Positions 1-9,396 of a DNA stretch of 64,000 nt are shown here, in pieces; position 1 is the stretch's first letter; every line of letters starts with the position of its first letter. The notes below the pieces were generated by a model, which was not told the DNA's origin, searched no databases, and worked only from the letters and a program-made list of their open reading frames with translations. Made by a program: the position numbers and the translations under genes. Location of the stretch: the NCBI GenBank assembly GCA_002270565.1, contig NQMI01000160.1, positions 33,562 through 97,561 on the forward strand, written 5' to 3'. This DNA is from Stenocarpella maydis (taxonomy: Eukaryota; Ascomycota; Sordariomycetes; Diaporthales; Diaporthaceae).

Positions 1-233
1 GAACTCGCAGGAAACAGGGCTGTAGGAAAAGTACCTGAATGCACTTATAATTGGCCGTGCCCCCCCTTTATTCTCGTTTCAAATAAAGCAGCACTCGCTC
101 GTACTCTGCTCAGTGCTCAACACGACTTAGCTTCTAACTTCTGCCTCCCCACTGTCAACAGTATAACAATCCTTGTGACACCTTGAAAAACCAGCAACAT
201 ACAGGGCCTCATAGTCAGCAAAAGAAGTGCACG

Positions 234-3200
234 ATGTCCATAGGGAAGATCAATGCCTCGCTTGTTGGTGGTCTCACGCAGGAGACTACGCTTGCGCTGG
301 CGAACCTGAACTTCGACTTCGCGTTGTGCAAGATTGAAGCGCCTATGGAATACCAGGGTCTCGGTGAATGTCTTTCGAAGCGGCGGCGTGTGGCCGCTGA
401 GAGTGGCAACGAACACATTCTCGCGAGGAAGCTCGGTGCCCTATTTTCACACGCGTTACCAGCCACGCCTAACCTCGTTCGTGCGTACGGGAAGCGCGCT
501 ACCGAGATCATCCGCGAGTCTTCGAAGCGAGAGTCGTCGCTAAAGATGAACAATGGAGTATTTGGGGAATGGACCGGACCTGACGCTACGAGTATTTGGG
601 CGGCTGCGACGTCTGGGTCAGGCGCCATCGCAGCTCACCTTCTCGCTTGTATGCTGGCAAGGATGTGGACGGCATCAGAGGCCACAGCTGTCTGGGAGGA
701 GATCATAGAATCGAGGAAGCTTGAGATCGCGAAGTCAGATCCAGGAACTATGCTATGGCAGTCCCAAGAGCTTGCTGCCAAGATCGAGGCAACTAGAGAC
801 CAAATCTCTAGATGGGACTCCAGTGCAAGAGCGTGGCTAGAAATCGCAGACAAGGCGAGATTAAAGCAGCAGAAACAACTCAAGCTTCTTGTTGACGACG
901 CCGGTATTCCAGTCAACCAAGCCACAACCACATATCGGAGTGTTATGGATGCTTGGGCTACAGCCCTGTCTACCGTCGAGAAATTACTCGACGGCGTATC
1001 TCAAAGTATCATTGATGGTTCAGTCATTCTCGCTCTAACGTCATGGCATCTCTTTCCTGATATGTTTGTCGTTGGTGCTGGTCACAAGGTCATCCAACAG
1101 AATGATTTGTTATTTCCGGAGGGAACAGTTATTACCCTTGGTCAGTCTTCCAGGCCCCCTGGTGCGACAACTGACGGCGTATTCTGGTCTCTGCCGTTGG
1201 CCTACTTAAAGTACTATGGGGATCCAGTGATTCGAACCCGAATGCTCGGAGAAAGTACCTCTCGTCTTACCTTCTCAGAGGTTATGCAAGTGGTATTAGG
1301 ATCTATGCTGGCTGGATGGGGTGATTACGCCCGTGATCCTGGACAGTGTTGCGCCAACATCGTTTCTCTCGCAGACTTTATCTCTACGAATCGGCATCAG
1401 GATCCTATCCAGCCTCGATCATGGATTCACCTTCTCGGTGAAGCTGCAGAGTCATTCTTAGCAGAAGCAGGCTCTATGCAGCCACATCTGCGGGGTCTCA
1501 CCATGAGAGGTTTCCGACGCTACAAACACCTTCTTTGGGGAGCCGAAGAGGAGCATCCTCCTCTATTCGGCCTCACGAGACTCAGTACAGTCCTACAGCT
1601 TATCGAAAATATGGAAGACAAAGTCTCGTTCTTGAGGCTCGTGGCGCAAGGGTTGAAGAATGCCAATGATCGCAACGTCATGATTAGGTACCGTGTCGCA
1701 AAGTCCGAGTCCGGGCCTTCTGCCCCGCAATCACTTTTTGGGCTATCAGGAGATCACCTGAATCTTGAGCAAGACAGTGATATTGACCTAGATTTGCCAT
1801 CAAATTGGGCTTGGGAATACGCCACTGCGATTCGAAACGATCGAGATCGCGGGACGCGCAAAAGAAAACATACAAGTACAGACCTCAGTGGTCACACACG
1901 TTGGACACATCAGGATGACCATGTCGCTGAGAGCGGCGAGGAATATATCAGAAACTTTATCCCAGCCAAAGAGTTGACCTCGCAATCTTTCCACTGGGAT
2001 GCTCCCAGCTCCCAAGGCAGGACATTTCTGCCTGGTGCGGCATGGGTATGTTTGCTTGGAAACCCGGACGACGCCGCCATTTTTAAGCGATCTCACATCG
2101 AGCTCTCCGGTTCCGAAGAACTTGGACATGAATACATTGATGAGGCACTAAGGTGTGGCTGGATGAATCGAAAGAAGCTCATAGAGTTGATGGACCTCCG
2201 TGGAGGATTCGCCCACCCTAAGCCGCCTCAATACCTCCGTTGTCTACGGGCCTTCGCTGCTGCAGCAGAAGCATACAAACTCATGCCCGGCGCTACAGTC
2301 TCAACAGAGGTGTTCTCCTTACCATTTGGCGACGCTCTGTGGATTCCGAGCAACCACAAAGGGCAATTGGTGTACGAATCCCAGGCCAGCGAAGTGAAGC
2401 AAACTGATACCATGAAGTCGTTGATATATGGCTCCTCGGTGGATCCAAGGCTATTATCAAAGACAGTCATACAAGAGAGGTCTGAAAGTCCCACGCGGGA
2501 AAGTCCTCACGACCTGATATCATACTCGCTATCTAGGAACCAGGTCTTCTCGTGTATAGCCATGTTTGAGAACCGGAAAGTCAATCTGGATCCTCGCACC
2601 CTGGAACAGGTGATGGCCATCTCCGCGGGCGGTTCGATATATGTGGCCATGCCCTTGATCTGCGATCCATTTGATTCAGTGCAAACCGATGAAATGAAGC
2701 ACATCGTTGGAAATATCAGCAAACCGGGAATAAGCTTAATGATACCGCCTATGGCGCCAAAGCTGAGAAACGTCGACGAGGACAAATGGACACTTGTGAA
2801 CCACGCGCAATTTGATGGCCAGCTGGACGACTCTTTCCAGCGCACATCGTTACATTTGTCATTCACCGGGTATCAGCTACCAATGATGACAGCTGAGCAC
2901 GGATATCAGGGGGTTGAAGCCAACTTCGTCGAGACTCTCGTATCAGTATTTGACGGACAAGAATGGGTGGCTGATCTTGACGTCTTGAAAGCTCTTGCGA
3001 TGCCATCAGTATCACGCATCGGCCTTCCTATGGGAGCTTGTCGTCACAAAAAGGCAAACAGTATGCCTTCTTTTCCACTCACATCAATCGATTCCTGGGA
3101 CGAATTCATCGACAGGCCTTCTAACGCTTGTATCTTTCGGGCCTCTGGCAATTGGGTCGCCCGATTGTCGGCTGTAGTTGTCAATGCGCAGCAAAACCTC

Positions 3201-3308
3201 GACACAATCGTTCTTCAAGACGGAAAGAGGGTCTGCTGGGAATGTATAGAACACACAACGAAGGTCCAAGAAGAAGACGCCCAGAAGCGATTGTTGTTTA
3301 TCGTATAA
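234..3308 (+). CDS. large hypothetical protein, 1,024 aa, single exon
   Basis: I do not recognise this family. It is one uninterrupted open frame that starts at the ATG at 234; the frame is open a little further upstream, but only from a TTG codon at 183. The protein is soluble in appearance: no signal peptide and no convincing membrane segments. It has Trp-rich blocks such as GPDATSIWAAATSGSGAIAAH (split here as GPDATSIWAAATSG, near residue 114) followed by AHLLACMLARMW, and a charged stretch near residues 540-570 (DRDRGTRKRKHT). Codon usage is ordinary and no stop interrupts it, so it is probably expressed and not a RIP-damaged relic. The length and lack of introns are unusual for this window. 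The next gene lies 0.9 kb away on the opposite strand. No catalytic motif was seen, so no function is offered. Confidence 0.75.
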   Translation: MSIGKINASLVGGLTQETTLALANLNFDFALCKIEAPMEYQGLGECLSKRRRVAAESGNEHILARKLGALFSHALPATPNLVRAYGKRATEIIRESSKRESSLKMNNGVFGEWTGPDATSIWAAATSGSGAIAAHLLACMLARMWTASEATAVWEEIIESRKLEIAKSDPGTMLWQSQELAAKIEATRDQISRWDSSARAWLEIADKARLKQQKQLKLLVDDAGIPVNQATTTYRSVMDAWATALSTVEKLLDGVSQSIIDGSVILALTSWHLFPDMFVVGAGHKVIQQNDLLFPEGTVITLGQSSRPPGATTDGVFWSLPLAYLKYYGDPVIRTRMLGESTSRLTFSEVMQVVLGSMLAGWGDYARDPGQCCANIVSLADFISTNRHQDPIQPRSWIHLLGEAAESFLAEAGSMQPHLRGLTMRGFRRYKHLLWGAEEEHPPLFGLTRLSTVLQLIENMEDKVSFLRLVAQGLKNANDRNVMIRYRVAKSESGPSAPQSLFGLSGDHLNLEQDSDIDLDLPSNWAWEYATAIRNDRDRGTRKRKHTSTDLSGHTRWTHQDDHVAESGEEYIRNFIPAKELTSQSFHWDAPSSQGRTFLPGAAWVCLLGNPDDAAIFKRSHIELSGSEELGHEYIDEALRCGWMNRKKLIELMDLRGGFAHPKPPQYLRCLRAFAAAAEAYKLMPGATVSTEVFSLPFGDALWIPSNHKGQLVYESQASEVKQTDTMKSLIYGSSVDPRLLSKTVIQERSESPTRESPHDLISYSLSRNQVFSCIAMFENRKVNLDPRTLEQVMAISAGGSIYVAMPLICDPFDSVQTDEMKHIVGNISKPGISLMIPPMAPKLRNVDEDKWTLVNHAQFDGQLDDSFQRTSLHLSFTGYQLPMMTAEHGYQGVEANFVETLVSVFDGQEWVADLDVLKALAMPSVSRIGLPMGACRHKKANSMPSFPLTSIDSWDEFIDRPSNACIFRASGNWVARLSAVVVNAQQNLDTIVLQDGKRVCWECIEHTTKVQEEDAQKRLLFIV

Positions 3309-4184
3309 GGTCTAGACGAAGCCTGAGACTTCTCTACGCATGAGGGATCCAAGTTACCTTCCTTTTTGTTCAAATCACATTCGGAAGTGTTGTGGTTCGA
3401 GGGAGTGCTAGAGAGGCTATGGGAATCTTCAAGTGTGATATTGCTCAGCAGGCTATCATCTGGTTTTTTGTAGCAGAAGAGCTAGTACCATAGCCGCTAC
3501 CAGGGATCCTGGAATTCTTTTCCTCTAGAACGGTGTATGTCGTGGCTCTCGAGGAACAGCACATCACACTCGCCACATTCAGGATACGTATTAACTAAGT
3601 TGGGGCACGCAAGGTTGCTGCATTGATTGAAAATTACCAACCCGTGGCTACGAGCAAGCACAAGACAATAGTTGACTCAGTTGCGATGGTAGGGGTAATT
3701 AAAGTGGACAGATATCGAGTGCGTAACAATCCGAGCTGCCTATAGCTTTACTATAACCTTCCCCTTAATACTATAGCTTTTGAATTAATTAACTATTACC
3801 ATCCTATATATTCGAATACATAATAACCCGCATGGGACAGCCGACCGACAACTTACTTCATTGCTTATTCAAGCGGACTTAGATGCCCCAGGTAGTTAGA
3901 GGCGATATGAGAGCTTCAGTAGCGGTTCTCTATTTTACTTTTAAAGGTCTCGAGCATATTGATTACGTATAGTTCATAATAATATGTCCTTATATTAAGA
4001 TAGCTGTCCTTAACATTTAGAAATTAGATCTATATCTGGCAGAGAGATAGCAAAAAGCTAGCATAGTAAAGCTATCTCGGAGGGAGAAAATTTTGATTTT
4101 ATTTCTTAGTATCATAGGCAGTCACAGCACGGGATGAATCCCAACGCCGAGACAATTATCCCATAGACTTAGGTCCTAGCTCCC
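3309..4184. other. intergenic, no gene seen
   Basis: The stretch lies between the 3' ends of two convergent genes. Roughly 3700-4110 is AT-rich with many TA steps, like old RIP-affected DNA, but no transposon protein or terminal repeat could be recognised in it. Confidence 0.5.
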
Positions 4185-5893
4185 TTATTCGAAGATCGTC
4201 CCGTCGTAGTCGGCCCCGCTGGTGGCATTCGCGACGGTGTAGTTGCCGAAGCAGGCGAACTGGTAGTTGGCCAGGCGCGTCGCGTTCTGCTGCGAGGCGA
4301 CAAAGTCGCCCAGGGCGCAGAGCCCGTCGGTGCGGCCGGCGCAGCGCCCGCCGCGGATGGTGTGCAGCGGCAGGATGCCGTGGTTGAGGCGCATGCGCAC
4401 GAACTTGTGCGCGGCGTCGGCGGCGCTGTAGCCGTTGTCGCCGACGCGGTACGTGGTCCTGGGGAGCGTCTCGGCCTCGGGGGTCGAGCTGTTGCAGCCG
4501 ATGACCTCGGTCACGAGGCGCGCGCCGAAGGGCGTGAGGTGCGACAGGACGAAGCGGCGGTTTGGGTTGGGGGGCCACTGCGGCGGGTCAGCGGCTATAT
4601 ACTGTATTTTGTAGGGTTATGTATATATATATATATATATATGTACATATATATATATATCTACATATATATCAAGCTGATTATACTCACCTGGGTCAGG
4701 GTGGGCGGGTCCCGGAAGTAGTCGAGCGACATGGCCGTCATGACCGAGATGATAATGTCATCGTGCGAGAAGTCGGCGTAGAACTTCTGGCCCAGCGGGA
4801 AGTCGCTGGCGTTGTCGTCGAGGGTCACGTTGACGCTCGAGTTGCTGACGGTGATGTACTGGCCCGTCAGGCGTGCCAGCAGCTCCTGGAGGTACCCGAT
4901 GCCCTGGGCGCGGCCGGTCGGGTTCCCGTACGAGTAGTCGTAGTAGTACTCCATATCAAGCGTGTTCTCGAAGCCGGCCCACTCGTCGAGCGTGAACAGG
5001 CCGCAGAACTGCGACTGGCCGATGTAGGCCGTCTCGTAGGCGCAGAGGCTCTGCATGGCGTACGTGTCGTTGGCGGTGAGGGCGAAGCCGGGCGGCGCGT
5101 GCCGCTGCATGCGCGCGGTGGCGGCCCCGAGGTACCGCGGCAGGTAGCCCTCGAGGTCGTCGTCGCCGAGCTCGACGGTGGGCACGGCGTCGCTGCCGGT
5201 GCAGCTGTCGTACGAGGCCAGCGTGTTGTTCTCGGTGCCGCCCTCGGGGATGACGACGACCTCGAAGGGGTCCGTCCAGCCGCCGAGGCCCGGCGCGGGC
5301 ACCTGCCGGAAGCTGGGGCCGAAGAAGCCGAGCGCCCAGCTGATCTGCGAGTTCTCGATGCGGCTCTGGCTCGTCGCGCGCAGCACCAGCCGCGGGCGGG
5401 CGGTGCCGTTGGCGAGGCTCGCGTCGTAGGCGAGCTGGCCGGGCGTGGCGTTGAACAGGAGGCGGCCGTAGCGGTTCCAGAAGTCGACGCCCGAGGCGAA
5501 CTCGGTGACGGCGCCGATGCCCGTCAGGTAGCCCTCGCCCAGGACGTAGCGGTAGGTGTTGAGGAAGGCCAGGGGCCCGGCGAAGGCTGATGTCCCGGAC
5601 GGGCTGGCCGTGGTCCAGTTGAGGACCTTGGCGGCGAAGCGCTCGTCGTTCAGGCCGTCGTCGAAGAAGGACGTCGGGAAGCGCTGGGCGTGGCGCTGCA
5701 GCACGTGGGCCTGCTCGATGGCGCAGCCGGCGGGGAGGCCGACGTCGTTGACGCCGAAGTAGTCGTCTGCGTTGTCCGCGTAGGTGGACAGCTGGCCCCA
5801 GTACCGCGAGATGACGCCCATGTCGGCGACGAGCGACTGGCCCTGGGCGAGGCCAGCCGCGGCGACGACGCTTCCAGCTGCCAAGGAGCGCAT
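4185..5893 (-). CDS. secreted histidine acid phosphatase (phytase-like)
   Basis: Two exons on the minus strand: 5893-4691 and 4577-4185, giving 531 residues. The intron (4690-4578) has a GTGAGT donor and a CAG acceptor, and both ends are phase 0. The protein starts with a probable secretion signal (MRSLAAGSVVAAAGLAQG) and carries the family's two catalytic signatures: RHAQRFP at residues 67-73, the RHxxRxP phosphohistidine motif (Ala replaces the usual Gly after His), and SHDD at 376-379, the C-terminal HD proton-donor motif. Cysteines and N-glycosylation sites (NGT, NSS, NVT, NAT) fit an extracellular glycoprotein. The family releases phosphate from phytate or other phosphomonoesters outside the cell. 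Whether this member prefers phytate cannot be told from sequence. Length matches fungal members of the family. Confidence 0.87.
4619..4672. repeat. (TA)n microsatellite inside the phosphatase intron
   Basis: Alternating TA runs broken by GTAC and CTAC fill about half of the 113-bp intron of the acid phosphatase gene. Length variation here would not alter the protein, so the site is a likely polymorphic marker. Confidence 0.9.
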
Positions 5894-6840
5894 CCTGCAG
5901 GCCAGGAGAGGGTCTCAGTACGGAGTACCTACAGTAGGTATCTATAGCTCGACGACCCAGGCTGCCGGGACGTCGATATCTTGGCGACGGCCGTCTACAC
6001 TATTTGTAGTCCGTACCTTGGCCGGCCCGCCCATGCAGTGCAACATCACCGGCACGGTTCCTGCACAGTTCCTGCTTGCACATGGATAATTACTCAAGTC
6101 CAGGCATGCGCCCGGGGCCGCCGGCGCGCTACGGCAGGTGATGACGCTTCGCGTGCAATCATCCGTGCTTCGTACGCGGTACCTTATCTCGGCACGTTGG
6201 CCGGCTTGCAAAAGGTGGTTGGTGCCGCTGTCGGTGAGCCAGAGCAGTTGAGTTCCCAGCCGGGGAAGGACGCGGACGCCACAGGGCTCCCCGGTTGAAA
6301 AGTTTGACCATCCGAAATCGCGGGGGTACGTCAGTGACGTGTGTTTACTTCTGGGCGTGGTAGGCGTTCGTCTAGTTCTATGGCGTATATAGTCGCCCTG
6401 ATATGGATATATCTTGGAAATCATTGACTAACAGCTTGATGGAACGATGAGGTGAACTTTACAGGAGCCCATCCGGGGCCAACGTCTACTGTAGTTCAAG
6501 GAAGCTTGTGACTGTTGTTGTCAAATCTATGAATAAAGAGGCCTATGGCGCACTGTGGATGATGTATCTTGCCGTCCTTATCAGTGACTCGTGACTATGG
6601 ATATCCACAACACGCTGGAGCAGATACCCCCGTCTCCCCCCCCCCACCCCCCCAAAAAAGCTCTTCAGCGGTGCAACATTTCTATCTAGAGCGGCAGGGG
6701 AGGGACATCAACCCCCCTGCTCAACGGCACTAGAGCCCCTGAAGCTCTAGTATAGAAAAGATCCGATGAGCAACCGCTTTCCTCTCTCATTTTTTTTAAA
6801 TAGAAGCAATTAGCATGGAGAAATCCGCGCACGGCTCTTT
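5894..6840. other. upstream region of the phosphatase gene, no gene seen
   Basis: This holds the promoter side of the acid phosphatase gene. An open frame on the minus strand at 5942-6424 has no recognisable domain and is not called. A homopolymer C tract lies near 6637-6652, and a copy of the recurrent motif TACGGAGTA lies at 5919-5927, only 26 bp upstream of the phosphatase ATG. Confidence 0.5.
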
Positions 6841-7086
6841 TACAGGGTGAACCCCTCTTTATTATGACGGCGCGACTTATGAGAGCAATATCAAGGGGCT
6901 CCCTGGCTATAGCAACTGTCTGCGCGTATTAAAGTTTTCACAAAAGAAATACTTAATTATATATATATAAAAGAGGAGATGTAACGTTATTTATATGTAT
7001 TGTTCTAACTAAGTTTTAGGGAAGAATTAAGTTCCAGGGAACCCTTGTAAGTACTCTTTTCATAATAAAGAGGGGTTCACCCTGTA
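6841..7086. mobile_element. MITE-like element with perfect 26-bp inverted ends
   Basis: Bases 6841-6866 and 7061-7086 are exact reverse complements (26 of 26). Each begins TACAGGGTGAACCCCTC as read from the outside. If the outer TA on each side is the target-site duplication, the element proper is 242 bp with 24-bp ends beginning CAGGGTGAAC. Its interior is AT-rich and non-coding. A TA duplication plus CAG-starting ends fits a non-autonomous Tc1/mariner-type element; that assignment is inferred, since no transposase is present. It sits between the phosphatase promoter region and the unknown gene at 7537. Confidence 0.85.
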
Positions 7087-7536
7087 GTGGTCCACCCTCA
7101 GCTTCCGACGGTCCGAGCCTGGGTATCACCGGATTCTTATTTGGTAGGGCATTATAGAACGCGACCCTGCCAAGTCATAGGTTAATCTGGAACAGCGCTT
7201 GATTTTGGTGTTCAAGGCGTGCAACTACTCACGAAGAAGTCTCGACACAGGACGAACCCGAAAGACACTAGAGTATCTTGGATGTACATACATGCACCAC
7301 CCCGCCACGTATCCACTGCCATAGGATCAGGAGAAGTCCTGGTACAAAACAGGAGGCGAAGTATAAACGCGGGAGATTTAGGACAACCCGCTCTGTACCT
7401 AGTGAGAGTCTGATGCCACCACCAGGGGCTGCAGCTCGGCGAAGTAGTTACGAAGTGACAAGGTCGGTTGTCGGTGCGGCCCATGAAAAGATTCAATTAT
7501 GGCACCTAGTTCTCAACATTTCAGTGTAAGCCTAAA
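7087..7536. other. intergenic, no gene seen
   Basis: Short gap between the MITE and the stop codon of the minus-strand unknown gene. It presumably holds that gene's 3' untranslated region. No domain-bearing frame or structured element was seen. Confidence 0.4.
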
Positions 7537-8574
7537 TCAACCGTCTAGCGTAAGTGCGGAAATTCCCTTCTCCAGTTTCTCCGTCTCTTCCTTCACCTCG
7601 CCCACAGCAATCTCGAACAACGCGTTGGAGTTCGGACGGTCTGCCTTCGTCCTAACAACCAAGACACCACCACTGCGTCTGTTCTTCGATTTGATGGGAG
7701 CAGGGACCTCGCCCGCCTTCTCATCCCTTGTAGACCAGCGCATACAAGGGACGAACAGGTCCATGAATGCACCCCTCAGCTCTGATATCATTTCCTTTTT
7801 GAACTTGAGCCGACGGGGATGAACGCCATACACACACAGTGTGCTGTTTGATCCGACCTTGATCTCCATGGTCTCGCCACTCATCATGGACCTCTGGCTC
7901 GAGCATAAAGCCCTTGCAAGGCCGTTGACTGCGGGCTCCCACGTCCTCTTCAGGCGCCCGCCAATCCGCTCGCGGGGGCCTAGGGTGACACACTGACACG
8001 AGACCAATATGCTTGGGTTCAGAAACTCAAGAAGGTCCTCGACCATTGCGTACGACTTCTCGACCGCGTCCCATGTGCTCTGGGACTCCCTGCCCATGCG
8101 CTGCAGGTCCTTGTCGCTGAGGAGGCTGCAGATGTCGATTATAACAACGTCCTCGAGGGCAAGCCCGAGCTCCCCCAGAATAGCAGAAATCCATTGTATC
8201 GTGGGGCACTTCTTCATCTCGTCGTACGCGGACTCATGCTCGTTTGTCGGGTTCTGCAGTATTATAAACGGCAGGTCCTGATAGCCGCATAACAACCGCT
8301 TAAAGTTCTTCCACGGGTTGCCTTCGAGATCGATTTGATGCTCCTCGCGGAACTTCACGACGCTGTCCAGCTCGAAGCACTTGTGGTCTTCTCCGATGTA
8401 GGGACGCTCAGTTCCAGACTTTAACGAGGGGCTAAGGTTGTCCTCGACAGCCTGCTGTCGGTGGGGTATGCGATGGTCCTCATAAACCGATGTTAATGGA
8501 ATCCGATTATCAGTATTTCGTTTTTGCTTGTTCCGGGTTGCTACTGATACTGAGTCAATACACGAGTTTCCGTC
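7537..8574 (-). CDS. conserved-looking hypothetical protein, 5' end unresolved
   Basis: The frame is open from the stop codon at 8575-8577 (upstream) to the TGA at 7537, but no ATG lies between the upstream stop and the clearly coding part, so the start must be in an upstream exon or the gene has lost its 5' end. Recognisable protein-like blocks in order are LPFIILQNPTN, CPTIQWISAIL, DVVIIDICSLLSDKDL, NPSILVSCQC and VYGVHPRR. This pattern of alternating hydrophobic strands with a late HP motif recalls the Rossmann-like uracil-DNA-glycosylase superfamily, but that is only a resemblance. The minus-strand frame at about 8887-8687, or the short frame starting at the ATG at 8910, could supply a first exon; neither was proven. 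No known function is assigned. Confidence 0.55.
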   Translation of the reverse strand, partial: DGNSCIDSVSVATRNKQKRNTDNRIPLTSVYEDHRIPHRQQAVEDNLSPSLKSGTERPYIGEDHKCFELDSVVKFREEHQIDLEGNPWKNFKRLLCGYQDLPFIILQNPTNEHESAYDEMKKCPTIQWISAILGELGLALEDVVIIDICSLLSDKDLQRMGRESQSTWDAVEKSYAMVEDLLEFLNPSILVSCQCVTLGPRERIGGRLKRTWEPAVNGLARALCSSQRSMMSGETMEIKVGSNSTLCVYGVHPRRLKFKKEMISELRGAFMDLFVPCMRWSTRDEKAGEVPAPIKSKNRRSGGVLVVRTKADRPNSNALFEIAVGEVKEETEKLEKGISALTLDG

Positions 8575-9183
8575 TCAAGATGGTGGGTGGTTGAGATCGC
8601 ACCTGGTGATGCAGTTTTCGTCTCGCCGTATACCGGTTTCAGAGTCATATTTGGATCCTATGTATCTGAGGGCGGGGAAAGATTGCTTAGGAATTGTCAG
8701 GGAATCGTGTATATGTTGCAGGATTGATGTTCACAAGAATTCTCGGGCGAAAGAGTGTGAGCCAAGAAACGTAGGCTGTATTATAAACTATGTGAGCAGG
8801 GCGGCAGCCAAGACGTTCTCTCCAACCTTGCAAGCTTGTGAGCCGGTTAGGCAGACCTCCAGCGGCACAGTCGGGGGCCTCCCACATTTTAGCACACACC
8901 TTTGTGGCATCCGCCAATAAAAGGCGATAGCGATTCCAATAGTCGAATACGCCTGTACATGTTGGTCGGAGACATCAGCAACTCAGCTCAGCCCACGGTG
9001 ATCCTACATGCATGCCTAGTATTGCGGCGCAGGAAGTCGAAAAAGTCCTGCAGGGATCTCGTGAGAGACTTCCCCTCTCCCACAGAGGTCTTGGCATTTT
9101 TTTTACCCTCTCTTGGCTCTTTATAAAAGGATACAATTCACAAGTACGGACTAGTAATGCTCAACCGACGATAACAATAGGGT
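8575..9183. other. region upstream of the unknown gene, possible 5' exon
   Basis: Two short minus-strand frames at 8910-8790 and about 8887-8687 could be a first exon of the gene at 7537-8574, but no splice pair could be chosen with confidence. The rest, up to the first LTR, shows nothing recognisable. Confidence 0.3.
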
Positions 9184-9396
9184 TGTGGCAATAGTAGTGT
9201 GCAACAGCACATTGGTGGGCTATCGCTACAGCCACCGTACTGTAGCCAGAGGGCGTAGTTGCTTACTAAGCAACTACCACCCACTATATAGACCCGAGAT
9301 AGCTGGCGGGCTACGCCCACTGCACCCACTACTTGAGACAGAGAGAAATACAAGAACAACACCCCACTCATATTGCAATACGTAACCCATCCAACA
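9184..9396 (+). repeat. 5' LTR of first Copia element (213 bp)
   Basis: It starts TGTGGCAATAG and ends CCATCCAACA, and matches 14785-14999 almost base for base, with a 2-bp indel near the middle and about four substitutions. CpA sites are largely intact, unlike the element body. The start coincides with the first base shared by both copies. No matching 5-bp target duplication was found at the outer ends. Confidence 0.85.

Noticed and set aside
4562..5590. 342-codon plus-strand frame opposite the phosphatase gene
   Set aside because: It is a GC-driven shadow of a well-supported minus-strand gene.
5942..6424. 160-codon minus-strand frame upstream of the phosphatase gene
   Set aside because: No domain, irregular composition and position inside a promoter region; it is best read as chance.
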